A stretch of DNA of 43,115 bases from Sphingopyxis sp. L1A2A (GTDB lineage Bacteria > Pseudomonadota > Alphaproteobacteria > Sphingomonadales > Sphingomonadaceae), in assembly GCF_005502465.1 (NCBI RefSeq), contig NZ_SCOT01000024.1, positions 1 through 43,115 of the forward strand. Direction: 5' to 3'. The stretch's first letter is position 1. Each line of letters begins with the position of its first letter. The position numbers were made by a program, and so were the translations under genes. The notes beneath the pieces were generated by a model. It ran no database searches and was not told the DNA's origin. It worked only from the letters and a program-made list of their open reading frames with translations. This document shows, one piece after another, positions 7,668 through 15,466 of the stretch.

Positions 7668-10600
7668 TCAGAATTTCTTGGAGACGTTGAACCCAACAAT
7701 TCTTGGATCGAGCGTAAAGACGTTGGCGCTTAAGCCCGTGTCGTCGGCGTTGGTGAAAAAGTCGGTGATCGGGGCGTCGTTGAACACATTCTTGACGTAG
7801 AGCTGAAAGGTCAGATCGGAATCTGGCCGCGCCAGCGTCACCGCCAGGTTCGTATTGTCCCACGCCCGCAGCCGGTCATATTCGGTGTTGTAAACGCGCG
7901 CGAAGCTCTTTGCCTGACGGTAATAGTCGCCGCGGAAGGTCAGCTCCCAATTTCCGCCATCGAGGAAGAACGTATATTGCGCGCCGATGTTGAAGGTCAT
8001 CCGGGGCGAGTTCGGCAATTCATTGCCCGACAGATCGGCGTCGAAGCCGCGGCCGGCATTGGGCGCGCCGCTGCCGCCCTGGTTGATGTTCAGGCCGATC
8101 GTATCGGGATTATAGGGCGCCGCCGGATTATAGGTGAACCCGTATAGTGCATGGTAGGGAACGCCGCCCGGAAAACTCGGGTCATAGCCGCCGATACGGT
8201 TCGATCCCGGACAGAAGGCCGCGAGCGCCAGATTGTGGAAAGCCGGATTGCCGCGCAAGACGCGCTCGACCAGCACCTTTGGTGCAATGCAGTTCGACGG
8301 CGCCTGGAGCCAGGGACGCAGCACAACCCAATCCGGATCGTTTTGGGTGCGGTTCATCACATCGATCGACTTCGAACCGTCCTTCAGGCGCGTTTTGAGA
8401 AGACCGAGATTGGCATCGACGCGGAAAGCCCGCGACGGACGCCATGCCGCCTCGAATTCCAGGCCCATGCTGGTCGCGTCGAAATTTTCGTTGAACGCGA
8501 TCCGATCGACGATCTGCGAAATCTGATAATCGTCGTAATCGTAAAAAAATGCGGTGGCGTTCAGCGTGAAACGGCCGCCGTCGAAGCTGTTCTTCGTCCC
8601 GATTTCGAACGCGTTGAGATATTCGGGGCGAAAAGTTTGCGGCAACGGCAGATATTGCACGATCGCCGGGTTGATATCGACGCGCGGCGGGTTGGTGCCG
8701 CCGCCCTTATATCCCCGCGACGCAGAGGCATAGATCAGGGTGTCGTCGGTAAACGCCACCTGGGGCTGCCAATCCAGCACGACGCGGCCGGTGAATTCTT
8801 TCCATTCCTGCTTGATGTCGGGAAGCGCCGGATAGCCGCTGTTCACCCGCCCGCCCGTATTCTGGCCGGGAAGAGGTGTTCCCGTTCCGCCGGCCAACAA
8901 CAATTGGCTGGGGACCTGGGTGGAGATTTTTTTGTCCTGCGTGTAGCGAACACCGGCGGTCAGTTTCAGACTGTCCGTCAAATTCCAGTATAGTTCACCA
9001 AACGCCGCCGCGGACTTGGTCCGAATCCCGTTCTGGCTTAGGAAATAATTATGTCCTTGATTATCCAAACCACCGATGGGGTTTCGATCAACATAGATAC
9101 ATTCGCGGCTCTCAAAGCCAAGAGGGCATGGCAGCTGTACCGTATTGCCTGCATTAGAGCTAGTTCCATAGAACCACTCTGAAATGAGGGTGAACATATT
9201 GTTGAATACATAATAATTGTCTTGCGATTTGAAATCGAGGTAGTTGACCCCGACATTGAAGTTTAGCGGACCGTCAAAGTCCGACTGCAGGCGAAACTCC
9301 TGCGTCCACTGGCGACTTCTCGATTGGCTGAGATCCGCGGACTCAAGCCGATCGGAACAGCCCAGCTGCGGATCGCAATATTGACCCCCCGGGGTTGGTC
9401 CCGGGAACAACGTCGTATTGATCAGCTGATTTCGCCCGTTCAGCAACGGTTGGGTGGAGCTGTTGAAAATCGGTGCCGAGACGAAGCGATTATAGTCCTG
9501 CGTGGAATAGAAGCGGTCGCGCGCATAGGCCGTCTGCGATACCAGTTTCAAACCGTCCGACGGTTCGAACTCGAGGTTGACCTGGACCACGTCATTCTTC
9601 GCGCGGAAGACGGGGTCATAGCTGGTCGCGATTTCGCGCAGGTTTCGCGATTGGACGACGCCGGCAAACGGATCGCCCGGCTTGACGGCATACACATCTT
9701 GCCGTGTGACGGGGTTTCTGCCTAGCGAAAGCAGCGTGTTCGGGACAAAAATATAGGACAGCGCTTGCCCATTGGGCGCGCCAAAGGCGGCATCGTCATA
9801 CAGCGAACCCGGCAGGCAGCCTTGGCTCATCCTGCCGCGCGTGGCCAGATTGGTGACCGCCACGCTGCCGACCATCGTTGGCCCCGGATCGGGGGTGCAC
9901 AGCTGCTTGCCGGTGCGCGAGCGGTTGTCATTCTCCTGGAAATGCTGCCAGATCATATTGGCGCGGAACCGGTCGCTCGGCTCCCACGCCAGCGACGCGC
10001 GGGTCGACCACAGGTCGCGGCCGTTGACCCGCTGCTGCGTGAAGCTGTTGTAGTCGAAGCCGTCGCGACGGGTCCACGCGCCGGCCAGGCGAACGCCCAA
10101 CGTGTCGGTGATCGGCACGTTGAGCATCCCGCTCGCGCGCATGGTCTCGAAGTTGCCGACTTCGAGCTTCGCCTCGCCCGCCAGATCATTGTCGGGCAGC
10201 GCCGGAAGGATGTTGACCACCCCGGCGGTCGCGTTGCGGCCATAGAGCGTGCCCTGCGGTCCGCGCAGCACTTCGACGCGCTGCAGGTCGAAAAACTCCT
10301 GCTCGAACAGGCGGTTGCGCACCAGCGGGGTGTTGTTGAAACTGACCGCGACCGCCGGGTCGCTCGACGCCGAAATCGCCTTGGTCCCGATCCCCCGGAT
10401 CGAGATATTATACATGCTGAAATTGCTTTTGGAAAAATTGACGTTGGGGATGGCGCGCAGCAATTCCGACCCGCCCTCGATCTTGCGGTCGTCCAGCGCA
10501 TCGGCCGACAGCGCCGTCATGGCGATCGGCACATCGCTGATCTTTTCTTCTTTCTTCTGCGCGGTCACGATGATCTCGGCCTCGCCCCGCACTTCGGCCG

Positions 10601-10967
10601 CCGCCGGAGCCACCGACACCGGAACCGGGTTGGGCGCCGCGGCGGCAACGCGCGCCTTGGCGGGGGCAATCACGTAAATATTGCCGTCGCGCCGGTAGCT
10701 GAGCCCCGTGCCGCGCAACAATGTTTTCAGCGCCACTTCGGGAGCGCCGCGCTGGCGGTACCCGGCGCTGCGCTTGCCGGCGAGTGCCTTGCCGTCGTAA
10801 ATTACCTGCAGACCCGACGTGCGGGCGAATGCACGCAAGGCGCTGCCAAGATCCTGAGCCGGAATGTCAAAACTATAGACCTGCTGCGCATAGGCTGGCG
10901 CCGGTGCGATACTGGCAGAAATCGCACAACCGGCAAGCCCCACAAGCAGATATGGCCGAAGCAACAT
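7668..10967 (-). CDS. TonB-dependent receptor with N-terminal STN signalling domain
   Basis: 1099 residues from ATG 10967, which has GGGGAGAG just upstream. A signal peptide (MLLRPYLLVGLAGCAISASI...AYAQ) is followed by an STN (secretin and TonB N-terminus) domain at about 30-85: YSFDIPAQDLGSALRAFART, GLQVIYDGKALAGKRSAGYR, EVALKTLLRGTGLSYRRDGN. The TonB box and plug follow (EIIVTAQKKEEKISDVPIAM; RVEVLRGPQGTLYGRNATAG), then a large 22-strand-type barrel ending in RIVGFNVSKKF. The STN domain means it should pass a substrate-bound signal to the FecR protein encoded 82 bp upstream, which then frees the ECF sigma factor. The RGPQGTLYGRNATAG signature is typical of the sphingomonad TBDR expansion. 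Substrate unknown; a link to hydrophobic substrates is only suggested by the PraB-like neighbour. Confidence 0.93.
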   Translation of the reverse strand: MLLRPYLLVGLAGCAISASIAPAPAYAQQVYSFDIPAQDLGSALRAFARTSGLQVIYDGKALAGKRSAGYRQRGAPEVALKTLLRGTGLSYRRDGNIYVIAPAKARVAAAAPNPVPVSVAPAAAEVRGEAEIIVTAQKKEEKISDVPIAMTALSADALDDRKIEGGSELLRAIPNVNFSKSNFSMYNISIRGIGTKAISASSDPAVAVSFNNTPLVRNRLFEQEFFDLQRVEVLRGPQGTLYGRNATAGVVNILPALPDNDLAGEAKLEVGNFETMRASGMLNVPITDTLGVRLAGAWTRRDGFDYNSFTQQRVNGRDLWSTRASLAWEPSDRFRANMIWQHFQENDNRSRTGKQLCTPDPGPTMVGSVAVTNLATRGRMSQGCLPGSLYDDAAFGAPNGQALSYIFVPNTLLSLGRNPVTRQDVYAVKPGDPFAGVVQSRNLREIATSYDPVFRAKNDVVQVNLEFEPSDGLKLVSQTAYARDRFYSTQDYNRFVSAPIFNSSTQPLLNGRNQLINTTLFPGPTPGGQYCDPQLGCSDRLESADLSQSRSRQWTQEFRLQSDFDGPLNFNVGVNYLDFKSQDNYYVFNNMFTLISEWFYGTSSNAGNTVQLPCPLGFESRECIYVDRNPIGGLDNQGHNYFLSQNGIRTKSAAAFGELYWNLTDSLKLTAGVRYTQDKKISTQVPSQLLLAGGTGTPLPGQNTGGRVNSGYPALPDIKQEWKEFTGRVVLDWQPQVAFTDDTLIYASASRGYKGGGTNPPRVDINPAIVQYLPLPQTFRPEYLNAFEIGTKNSFDGGRFTLNATAFFYDYDDYQISQIVDRIAFNENFDATSMGLEFEAAWRPSRAFRVDANLGLLKTRLKDGSKSIDVMNRTQNDPDWVVLRPWLQAPSNCIAPKVLVERVLRGNPAFHNLALAAFCPGSNRIGGYDPSFPGGVPYHALYGFTYNPAAPYNPDTIGLNINQGGSGAPNAGRGFDADLSGNELPNSPRMTFNIGAQYTFFLDGGNWELTFRGDYYRQAKSFARVYNTEYDRLRAWDNTNLAVTLARPDSDLTFQLYVKNVFNDAPITDFFTNADDTGLSANVFTLDPRIVGFNVSKKF

Positions 10968-11049
10968 AAACTCTCCCCATTTGATGAAGGGATCAATTTA
11001 TTTGCCCCTTTTATAAACTGAGACGCGTGACCTCGATATTTGCGCCCAA

Positions 11050-12105
11050 CTATTTTTCTGCGCGCGTGCTTTCGGTGCTGACCAGCATGATCTGTCCGTC
11101 CGCGCGCCGCGCCGCGAGCGGAAACAGCGAGGTCACCCCGGTCACAAAGCTGCCCGGATCGCCGGCGTCGAATACCCCGTTGACCAGATGCCGGCCCGCC
11201 GCCGCGTCACCGATGACGATCGGGGTGTCGGCGTAACGATTGATGCGCTCGACCGCGCTGGCCAGCGGTTCATCGACAAAGTCGAGCCGCCCGCCTTCCC
11301 ACGCCAGCGACCGCCCGACCTCTGCCTGCACGACCTCGGTCGCGCCTGACGACAAATTGGCGACCAGTTCCTGCCCGGGAACCAGCTGTCGGCCCGGGTC
11401 GGTTCGCGGCGTCGCCCGGGACGTTGTGCGCGGCGATGGCTGCTCCACGACCGCAACCTGCCCTTCGTACAACAACACCCGCATCTGGTTGTGGAGAAGC
11501 TCGACGCTGAACGCGGTGCCCGTCGCGACCACCGCGCGCCGGCCCGCGCGCACCGTGAAGGGGCGCAGCGGATCCTTTGCCACTTCAAACTTGGCGCGGC
11601 CGCGCTCGAGCACCAGCGCGCGCCGATCGTCCGAATAGACGACCGACACCCGGGTCGAGGCGTCGAGCGAGAGGCGCGAGCCGTCGTCGAGGCGGACAAC
11701 CCGGCGCTCGCCAATCCCGGTGCCATAGACATCGGGTCCGCCAGCCAGCGACCAGAAGCCGCCGATTGCCAGCAACAGCGCCGCCGCCATCGCCGCAATC
11801 CCGCGATACCAGCGCGCGCGCCGTGCGACCGGCGGCGCAGCGCCGGCATCGCGGGCCGTTTCCATCGCGGTCAGCGCCTTGGCGCGCAGCGACAGAAAGC
11901 CGGGCATCTCGGCGATGGCATCGGTGCCTTTCCACACCGTCACCATCTCGTCGAACAAGAGCGGGTGGTCCGGATCGGCCTGCATCCAGGCGTCGAATGC
12001 CTCCTGCTCGGTCGCCGTCAGCGCGCGATCCGCGATCCGCCAGCACCATTCGGCGGCCTGCTCTTCCGCTGCGGACGGAATCTGATCGTCGAAGTCGGGG
12101 CTCAT
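11050..12105 (-). CDS. FecR-family anti-sigma/sigma-regulatory transmembrane protein
   Basis: 351 residues. The N-terminal cytoplasmic DUF4880-type domain (EEQAAEWCWRIADRALTATE, FDAWMQADPDHPLLFDEMV) should bind the ECF sigma factor. A single membrane helix lies near residues 90-110 (GIAAMAAALLLAIGGFWSLA). The periplasmic FecR domain (PF04773) follows with ERRVVRLDDGSRLSLDASTR and PFTVRAGRRAVVATGTAFSV, and a C-terminal STN-like DUF4974 domain (LDFVDEPLASAVERINRYAD) should contact the STN domain of the receptor. Its start overlaps the sigma-factor stop by four bases (ATGA), so the two are translationally coupled. The order sigma factor, anti-sigma, receptor is the standard trans-envelope signalling arrangement. 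Confidence 0.93.
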   Translation of the reverse strand: MSPDFDDQIPSAAEEQAAEWCWRIADRALTATEQEAFDAWMQADPDHPLLFDEMVTVWKGTDAIAEMPGFLSLRAKALTAMETARDAGAAPPVARRARWYRGIAAMAAALLLAIGGFWSLAGGPDVYGTGIGERRVVRLDDGSRLSLDASTRVSVVYSDDRRALVLERGRAKFEVAKDPLRPFTVRAGRRAVVATGTAFSVELLHNQMRVLLYEGQVAVVEQPSPRTTSRATPRTDPGRQLVPGQELVANLSSGATEVVQAEVGRSLAWEGGRLDFVDEPLASAVERINRYADTPIVIGDAAAGRHLVNGVFDAGDPGSFVTGVTSLFPLAARRADGQIMLVSTESTRAEK

Positions 12106-12617
12106 GATCGGCCTTTCATTCGGCGGGTGAGGAAGGTCAGGGCACGCGAGATATGTTTTTCAACGGTACGCACATTATATCCGAAATTGTCCGCGATGGT
12201 CTGTTTCTGAATATTTTCAACGCGGTAGAGGATGAATATCTGCTGGGTCGGGTCGGGGAGAGCCTGAATCGCGGCCCACAGAATGCCGATGGTTTCGCGC
12301 GCCGCCGCGACGCGATGCGGGTCGAGGATATCGGCGTTCAGCCCGTCTTCCTGTTCGATCGACAAACGATAGGCGGTGCGCACCTGATCGCGGCGCGCCC
12401 GATCGCGCAGCAGGTTCGTCGCGATCCGAAAGATGAAGGCCTCGGTGGAATCGAGCGCGCCCACCTCCGATTGCGCAAGCCGGACGAACACTTCCTGCGT
12501 CAGATCCTCGGCCTCGGCGTGGCTCCGCACCCGGCGCGAAAAAAACGCCACCAGCGCCGGCCGGAATTTGCGCGTCACGCTTTCCAAATCAGGGGCGGCT
12601 TCAGCGGCCACGCGCAC
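12102..12617 (-). CDS. FecI-like ECF sigma factor
   Basis: 171 residues. Sigma-70 region 2 is at about 18-80 (FRPALVAFFSRRVRSHAEAE, DLTQEVFVRLAQSE, FIFRIATNLLRDRARRD) and region 4 at about 110-165 (LWAAIQALPDPTQQIFILYR, QTIADNFGYNVRTVEKHISR). Regions 1 and 3 are absent, as expected for ECF factors. It directs RNA polymerase to the promoter of its cognate receptor and is held inactive by the overlapping FecR protein. I could not confidently identify its target promoter; the 82-bp gap before the receptor gene is the obvious place to look. Confidence 0.93.
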   Translation of the reverse strand: MRVAAEAAPDLESVTRKFRPALVAFFSRRVRSHAEAEDLTQEVFVRLAQSEVGALDSTEAFIFRIATNLLRDRARRDQVRTAYRLSIEQEDGLNADILDPHRVAAARETIGILWAAIQALPDPTQQIFILYRVENIQKQTIADNFGYNVRTVEKHISRALTFLTRRMKGRS

Positions 12618-12724
12618 TCCCGTTCAAGCTGTTCCTGATAGCAAGACGCACAGCGCGCCAGGATGCGCCCAAAAATCTGCGCGGCGCATCGCGATCCCGG
12701 GTTCACGCCCGACGCTTTGGTGAA

Positions 12725-12745
12725 ACCCTAGGGTCTGGACCCTAG
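12725..12745. promoter_or_regulatory. Palindromic ACCCTA repeats between DUF1192 and sigma-factor genes
   Basis: CTAGGGTC and GACCCTAG form a perfect 8+2+8 palindrome at 12728-12745, and ACCCTAGGGT at 12725-12734 is a second, overlapping perfect palindrome. They cover the stop codon of the DUF1192 gene and lie about 110 bases upstream of the ECF sigma start. No U-tract follows on either strand, so an operator is as likely as a terminator. Confidence 0.35.
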
Positions 12746-12939
12746 CCCTTTTTGAACAGGGACTCGGCGATCGCCTTGTGGCTGGTCGCAGCGGCGCGGT
12801 GCGCCTTGACGCGCTCGATCTCGCCCGCGAGCGTCGCGATACGGTCATCGAGTTCGGCCAGCGACAGCGGATCGAGCGGTTGTTTGGCCAGCGCCGCGAG
12901 AATGTCGTCGCGGCGGCGGGGAAGGTCGTCATCGTCCAT
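12742..12939 (-). CDS. DUF1192-family small protein
   Basis: 65 residues from ATG 12939, which has AGAGGAG at good spacing; an upstream in-frame start at 12972 lacks this. The sequence is MDDDDLPRRRDDILAALAKQ, then LSLAELDDRIATLAGEIERV and a C-terminal SHKAIAESLFKKG. The core LSLAELDDRIATLAGEIERV matches DUF1192 (PF06698), a short helical, probably coiled-coil protein widespread in alphaproteobacteria and of unknown function. It is divergent from the quinone oxidoreductase gene, a neighbourhood often seen for this family, so the two may share a bidirectional promoter in 12940-13045. Confidence 0.85.
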   Translation of the reverse strand: MDDDDLPRRRDDILAALAKQPLDPLSLAELDDRIATLAGEIERVKAHRAAATSHKAIAESLFKKG

Positions 12940-13045
12940 GGCGGCTCCTCTCTCTCGCTGGTCCCGCGGCAACTGTTGACCCGGTGCGCCACGCTGTCAA
13001 TAAGGTGGCCGTGAGGGCGAATTGAAAAGTGGGGGAAATTTCAAA

Positions 13046-14047
13046 GTGACCAGCCTGCCAGCGAGCATGACCGCCGTCGCCATCAGCGCGCCCGGCGGGC
13101 CCGAGATGTTGGTGCCCGAGCAGCGCCCGGTACCGCAGCCCGCGGCGGACGAGGTGCTGATCCGCGTCGCCGCCGCCGGGGTCAACCGACCCGACGTGCT
13201 GCAACGCATGGGCTATTATCCGCCGCCGCCGGGCGCATCGGACCTGCCGGGGCTGGAAATTGCCGGGACGATCGTGGCGGTCGGACCGGGGGGCGATCCC
13301 GAGCTGTTGGGGCAGGCGGTGTGCGCGCTGGTCGCGGGCGGCGGCTATGCCGAATATTGCGTCGCGCCCGTCGGCAGCTGCCTGCCGGTGCCGCGCGGCT
13401 TTGCGATGGCGGAGGCCGCGGCGCTCCCCGAAACGGTGTTTACCGTCTGGCACAATCTGTTCGAGCGCGCGTGGGTAAAGGACGGCGACACCGTGCTGGT
13501 CCATGGCGGCACCAGCGGCATCGGGACGACCGCGATCGGCCTGTGCAAACTGTTCGACATCCGGGTCATCGTGACCTGTGGCAGCGCCGGCAAATGCGCC
13601 GCAGCGCTGGCGCTCGGCGCCGATCTGGCGGTCGATTATTCGGCCGCGGATTATGTCGAAGCGGTGCGGGCGTTCACCGATGGGCGCGGGGTCGACGCCG
13701 TGCTCGACATGGTCGGCGGCGATTATCTGCCGCGCAACCTCGCCTGCCTGGCCGAGGATGGGCGCCATGTCACCATCGCCTTTCAGCGCGGCATGAAGGT
13801 CGAAATCGACATCGCCGATGTGATGCGCCGCCGCCTGACCCTGACCGGGTCGACGCTGCGCGCGCGCAGCGCCGACTTCAAGGCCGCGCTGGCCGACGAG
13901 ATTCATCGCATTTTGTGGCCGCGGCTGGCGCAAGGCGGATGGAAACCGGCGATGGATCAGATCTTCCCGCTGGCCGAAGCGAGCGCCGCGCACGCGCGGA
14001 TGCAGGCGGGCGAGCATGTTGGCAAGATCGTGTTGATGGTGGAATAG
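13046..14047 (+). CDS. NAD(P)H-quinone oxidoreductase (MDR family, PIG3-like)
   Basis: About 333 residues. The GTG at 13046 is chosen because GGGGGA lies 8-9 bases upstream; a TTG at 13022 and an ATG at 13067 are alternatives. The product is a zinc-independent medium-chain dehydrogenase/reductase: N-terminal GroES-like domain (VLIRVAAAGVNRPDVLQRMG, LPGLEIAGTIVAVGPGGD), Rossmann nucleotide-binding domain (VLVHGGTSGIGTTAIGLCKL, with GTSGIG in place of the GxGxxG pattern) and the end GKIVLMVE. The motif NRPDVLQRMGYYPPP is characteristic of the PIG3/TIGR02824 group, which reduces quinones with NADPH by one-electron chemistry. Cytosolic. The reverse-strand DUF1192 gene is its divergent neighbour. 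Confidence 0.9.
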   Translation: MTSLPASMTAVAISAPGGPEMLVPEQRPVPQPAADEVLIRVAAAGVNRPDVLQRMGYYPPPPGASDLPGLEIAGTIVAVGPGGDPELLGQAVCALVAGGGYAEYCVAPVGSCLPVPRGFAMAEAAALPETVFTVWHNLFERAWVKDGDTVLVHGGTSGIGTTAIGLCKLFDIRVIVTCGSAGKCAAALALGADLAVDYSAADYVEAVRAFTDGRGVDAVLDMVGGDYLPRNLACLAEDGRHVTIAFQRGMKVEIDIADVMRRRLTLTGSTLRARSADFKAALADEIHRILWPRLAQGGWKPAMDQIFPLAEASAAHARMQAGEHVGKIVLMVE

Positions 14048-14116
14048 GCGCGGAACATTGCCGGTTTTCGGCGGTTAGATGGGAGACAGGGGCCAAACCT
14101 CAGGAGCTTTCCCATA

Positions 14117-14683
14117 ATGCAATTGCCTAATCATGTGCGTCTTCTCTTGCTTCCCGCGACCGCGATGACCCTGGCGCTCGGCGCCTGTTCGCAGCCCGCC
14201 CAAAATGACCAGGCCGCGTCTTCGGACGACGGTGTCGCGGCCGCCGGTAAAGCCGCCCCAGCCGCGCCGCCCGCGATCAAGCCGGTCGATATTCCCACCC
14301 GCGGCGGCGACGGATCGCCGATCGAACTGACCGCGCTGTCCGCCACCGACGGCGCCGGGCTGGCGGGCGAACTGGGATGCAGCTTTGCCGCCGACGCGGC
14401 CACGCCGCCGATCCTGATCGCCAAGGGCAATGTCGCGTCGCAGGATCCGTCGCGCGGGGTCGTCAATGTCGGCGACACGACCGAGGCGATCTCGGCCAAC
14501 GGCGGTTTCGATGCCATGATCAACGGCGCGACATTCTTTGGCAAGGGATTGCAGCTTCGCGTCGCGCTGACCGGTCCCGCGCAGGGGGACGGCGAATCGC
14601 CGCCGCGCCCCGCGACGCTGACCGCCGATCGCGCCGACGGCGCCCAGCGCGTCTTCGCAGGGCTGTGGCAGTGCGGGCCGTGA
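14117..14683 (+). CDS. Hypothetical lipoprotein
   Basis: 188 residues with AGGAG upstream of the ATG. MQLPNHVRLLLLPATAMTLA followed by LGAC is a lipoprotein signal peptide with a clear lipobox, cleaved before Cys24. A Gln/Ala/Pro-rich linker (residues 25-55) leads to a periplasmic domain of about 125 residues containing ELGCSFAADAATPPILIAKG, GVVNVGDTTEAISANGGFDA and a final QRVFAGLWQCGP; the two cysteines may pair. I do not recognise a named family. It is followed by a strong intrinsic terminator, so it is probably monocistronic. Confidence 0.82.
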   Translation: MQLPNHVRLLLLPATAMTLALGACSQPAQNDQAASSDDGVAAAGKAAPAAPPAIKPVDIPTRGGDGSPIELTALSATDGAGLAGELGCSFAADAATPPILIAKGNVASQDPSRGVVNVGDTTEAISANGGFDAMINGATFFGKGLQLRVALTGPAQGDGESPPRPATLTADRADGAQRVFAGLWQCGP

Positions 14684-14745
14684 GCGCCTGAGAATCGCCC
14701 TCTTGCCCTAGCGCGCGGCAGGGTTTACAGCCGCGGTCAATGTCC

Positions 14746-14780
14746 GGCCGCCCCGCGAGGGGCGGCCCTTATTATTTCCG
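14746..14780 (+). terminator. Strong hairpin with U-rich tail between the lipoprotein gene and trcR
   Basis: GGCCGCCCC and GGGGCGGCC form a perfect 9-bp stem with a GCGA tetraloop, followed by CTTATTATTT. It should end the lipoprotein transcript. It finishes only about 30 bases before the trcR start codon, so unless the trcR promoter lies in the few bases after it, trcR mRNA would contain this hairpin and it could also act as an attenuator. Confidence 0.7.
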
Positions 14781-14797
14781 CTTGGAGAAAACCCGCC

Positions 14798-15463
14798 ATG
14801 GCCAATCCTGACGCCACCCCGCTGATGCCGCATGCGACCGCCGCCTGGCTGGTCGACAACACCGGCCTGACCTTTATCCAGATCGCCGAATATTGCGGCA
14901 TCCACATTCTGGAAGTGCAGGCGATCGCCGACGAAACCGCCGCGACCAAATATACCGGCCGCGACCCGGTGCGCGCGCACGAACTGTCGATGGACGAAAT
15001 CGAAAAGGGTCAGGACGACCCGAATTACAAGCTCAAGATGAGCAAGCAGGCGCAGGACACGATCCGCCGCACCCGCGGCCCGCGCTACACCCCGGTCAGC
15101 AAGCGCCAGGACAAGCCCGATGGTATCGCGTGGATCCTGAAGAACCATCCCGAGGTGTCGGACGGCGCGATCGGCAAGCTGATCGGCACCACCCGCAACA
15201 CGATCGGCGCGATCCGCGAACGCAGCCACTGGAACAGCGCCAACATCGTCGCCAAGGATCCGGTGACGCTGGGCCTGTGTTCGCAGCGCGAACTCGACGC
15301 GCTGGTTGCCAAGGCCGCGAAAAAGGCAGGGATCGCCGCGCCGACCGACAACCGGTTGGAGGGCGACCGCGAAGCGTTGCTCGAAGAACTGCGCGCCGAA
15401 CGCACCGCTGCGAACGAAGCGCGCGCCGCCGAGGAAGCTGCCGAAGCGGCCGGCGAAGCCTAA
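14798..15463 (+). CDS. trcR: Cell-cycle transcriptional regulator TrcR (DUF1013)
   Basis: 221 residues with GGAG upstream of the ATG. The whole protein matches DUF1013/TrcR (PF06242): HATAAWLVDNTGLTFIQIAE, YCGIHILEVQAIADETAATK, DPVRAHELSMDEIEKGQDDP, and a second helix-turn-helix-like part VSDGAIGKLIGTTRNTIGAI. The C-terminal 60 residues are Ala/Glu-rich and probably coiled coil. In Brucella and Caulobacter TrcR is a conserved regulator connected with the CtrA cell-cycle network; the family is nearly restricted to alphaproteobacteria. The next gene starts four bases after its stop codon, so the two are likely cotranscribed. Confidence 0.93.
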   Translation: MANPDATPLMPHATAAWLVDNTGLTFIQIAEYCGIHILEVQAIADETAATKYTGRDPVRAHELSMDEIEKGQDDPNYKLKMSKQAQDTIRRTRGPRYTPVSKRQDKPDGIAWILKNHPEVSDGAIGKLIGTTRNTIGAIRERSHWNSANIVAKDPVTLGLCSQRELDALVAKAAKKAGIAAPTDNRLEGDREALLEELRAERTAANEARAAEEAAEAAGEA

Positions 15464-15466
15464 TCC

